A DNA stretch of 38,527 nt, taken from the NCBI GenBank assembly GCA_002422455.1, contig DIVK01000014.1, forward strand, positions 1,213-39,739. Reading direction: 5' to 3'. Below, piece after piece: positions 37,181 through 38,527 of this stretch; positions within the stretch are counted from its first letter, which is position 1, and each line of letters starts with the position of its first letter. A program made the position numbers and the translations under genes. The notes below the pieces were generated by a model. That model worked only from the letters and a program-made list of their open reading frames with translations. It did no database searches and was not told where the DNA came from. Origin of the DNA: Rhodoferax sp. UBA6134. GTDB lineage: Bacteria; Pseudomonadota; Gammaproteobacteria; Burkholderiales; Burkholderiaceae_C.

Positions 37181-37199
37181 TACTTTGGGGAAACTTGCC

Positions 37200-38444
37200 A
37201 TGACCGATTTTCTTAGAACCAGCCTCAGCCGCCGCGCTGTTTTACAAACCGCCGCCGTAGGGGCGGTCGGCATCAACCCCGCGCTGCGCGCCGCCGTTTA
37301 TGCCGGCGGCTCGGACGCTCCGGAAAAAACCGAAGTCAAAATCGGCTTCATCCCGCTGACCGACTGCGCCAGCGTGGTGATGGCCTCGGTGCTGGGTTTC
37401 GACAAAAAATACGGCGTCAAGATCATCCCGTCCAAGGAAGCCAGCTGGGCCGGCGTGCGTGACAAGCTGGTCACCGGCGAGCTGGACTTTGCCCACGTGC
37501 TGTACGGTCTGGTCTATGGTGTGCATCTGGGCATCGGCGGCGCCAAAAAAGACATGGCCGTGCTGATGACGCTCAACAACAACGGCCAGGCCATCACCCT
37601 GTCCAAGAAGCTGGCCGACAAGGGCGCGGCGGATGGCGCCGGTCTGGCCAAACTGATGGCCGCCGAAAAACGTGAGTACACCTTTGCCCAGACCTTTCCC
37701 ACCGGCACGCATGCCATGTGGCTGTATTACTGGCTGGCGGCCCATGGCATCAACCCGGTCAAGGATGCCAAGGTCATCACCGTACCGCCACCGCAAATGG
37801 TGGCCAATATGCGCATCGGCAACATGGATGGCTTCTGCGTGGGTGAACCCTGGAACCACCGCGCCATCATCGACGGCATCGGCGTCACCGCCGTCACCAC
37901 GCAGGACATCTGGAAAGACCACCCCGAAAAGGTGCTGGGCACCACGGGCGACTTCGTCAAGAAGTATCCCAACACAGCCCGTGCCGTCACAGCCGCCATC
38001 CTGGAAGCGGGCAAGTGGATTGACGCCGGCCTGCAGAACAAGAACAAGATGGCCGAAACGATTGCCGAGAAGTCCTACGTGAACACCAGCGTGGACGCGA
38101 TCAACCAGCGCATTCTGGGCCGCTACCAAAACGGCATGGGCAAAACCTGGGACGACCCCAACTACATGAAGTTTTACAACGACGGTGCGGTCAACTTTCC
38201 CTATCTGTCCGACGGCATGTGGTTCCTGACCCAGCACAAGCGCTGGGGCTTGATCAAAGAGCACCCCGATTACCTGGCGGTGGCAAAACAGATCAACCAG
38301 ATCGACATCTACAAGCAGGCCGCCACCGCCAGCAAGACCCCGGTGCCCAAAGACGTGATGCGCAGCTCCAAACTGGTGGACGGCGTGGTGTGGGACGGCA
38401 AAGACCCTAAAAAGTACGCCGACGGCTTCAGGATCAAGGCCTGA
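37200..38444 (+). CDS. nrtA: Nitrate/nitrite ABC transporter substrate-binding protein (NrtA/CmpA family)
   Basis: Periplasmic binding protein that captures nitrate for an NrtABC-type importer, 414 residues. It has a Tat-type signal peptide (SLSRRAVLQTAAVGAVG), so it is probably exported folded. After it comes VKIGFIPLTDCASVVMASVLGFDKKYG, the family opening, with TFPTGTHAMWLYYWLAAHGI and FCVGEPWNHRAI forming the anion-binding cleft. The ATG at 37200 follows a GGGG ribosome site. The frame is open from 36942, but that part runs through the leader hairpins and terminator and is rejected. A new gene begins 76 bp downstream. Confidence 0.9.
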   Translation: MTDFLRTSLSRRAVLQTAAVGAVGINPALRAAVYAGGSDAPEKTEVKIGFIPLTDCASVVMASVLGFDKKYGVKIIPSKEASWAGVRDKLVTGELDFAHVLYGLVYGVHLGIGGAKKDMAVLMTLNNNGQAITLSKKLADKGAADGAGLAKLMAAEKREYTFAQTFPTGTHAMWLYYWLAAHGINPVKDAKVITVPPPQMVANMRIGNMDGFCVGEPWNHRAIIDGIGVTAVTTQDIWKDHPEKVLGTTGDFVKKYPNTARAVTAAILEAGKWIDAGLQNKNKMAETIAEKSYVNTSVDAINQRILGRYQNGMGKTWDDPNYMKFYNDGAVNFPYLSDGMWFLTQHKRWGLIKEHPDYLAVAKQINQIDIYKQAATASKTPVPKDVMRSSKLVDGVVWDGKDPKKYADGFRIKA

Positions 38445-38520
38445 AACCTTGCGGGACAGACCGCCACGCTCACGTCGCAAGACCGCTCTGTCCTCCATCA
38501 ATCCACAGGAGATTCACACC

Positions 38521-38527
38521 ATGGTTA
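38521..38527 (+). CDS. Start of the next gene, probably the nitrate transporter permease
   Basis: Only ATGGTTA is visible before the window ends, preceded by a good Shine-Dalgarno (AGGAGA, 38507-38512). The position right after nrtA suggests the NrtB-type permease, but no coding content is available to confirm this. Confidence 0.55.

Overview
The window is GC-rich, densely coded DNA from a betaproteobacterium, most likely a Comamonadaceae member of the Rhodoferax/Polaromonas/Acidovorax type. This rests on the gene content (isc cluster, PHB depolymerase, single-chain methylmalonyl-CoA mutase with MeaB, HAE1-type RND pump, NrtA-type nitrate uptake) and on two short-repeat families that I associate with that group. 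The assignment is inferred from protein character and repeats; no search was run.

Region 1 (1-4330, minus strand) is the iron-sulfur operon iscR-iscS-iscU-iscA-hscB-hscA, with hscA cut by the left edge. A promoter and a near-palindromic IscR-type operator precede iscR. uvrB lies just upstream on the same strand. Region 2 (6630-12184, plus strand) holds an aromatic aminotransferase, a DUF2520 Rossmann protein, a secreted zinc phospholipase C/nuclease-like protein, an intracellular PHB depolymerase and a stand-alone RnfB-type ferredoxin whose start overlaps the depolymerase stop.

Region 3 (12222-20456) is a propionyl-CoA to succinyl-CoA module on the minus strand: methylmalonyl-CoA mutase, MeaB, carboxylase beta subunit, biotin-carrying alpha subunit and a VOC protein that may be the epimerase. 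A divergent GntR/FCD regulator faces it across an AT-rich near-palindrome. Two copies of a dispersed inverted repeat flank pccB, and one of them supplies the C-terminus of MeaB. Region 4 (20567-29215) contains a PAS-PAS-GGDEF-EAL protein, a divergent PRPP synthetase paired with a DHH phosphoesterase, a small exported Ala/Lys-rich protein, a YbbP-like permease and tsaD.

Region 5 (29297-38527) is the most interesting. A NasT-type ANTAR antiterminator gene is followed by a tetR-acrA-acrB-oprM efflux cassette and then by nrtA, with the next gene starting at the right edge. Between oprM and nrtA lies what reads as a complete NasT-controlled leader: a sigma-54 promoter, two hexaloop hairpins with A at loop position 1 and G at position 4, and a strong intrinsic terminator. 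The regulator and its probable RNA target are separated by about 7 kb occupied by the efflux cassette. The oprM gene carries an in-frame tandem pair of a Comamonadaceae-type dispersed repeat.
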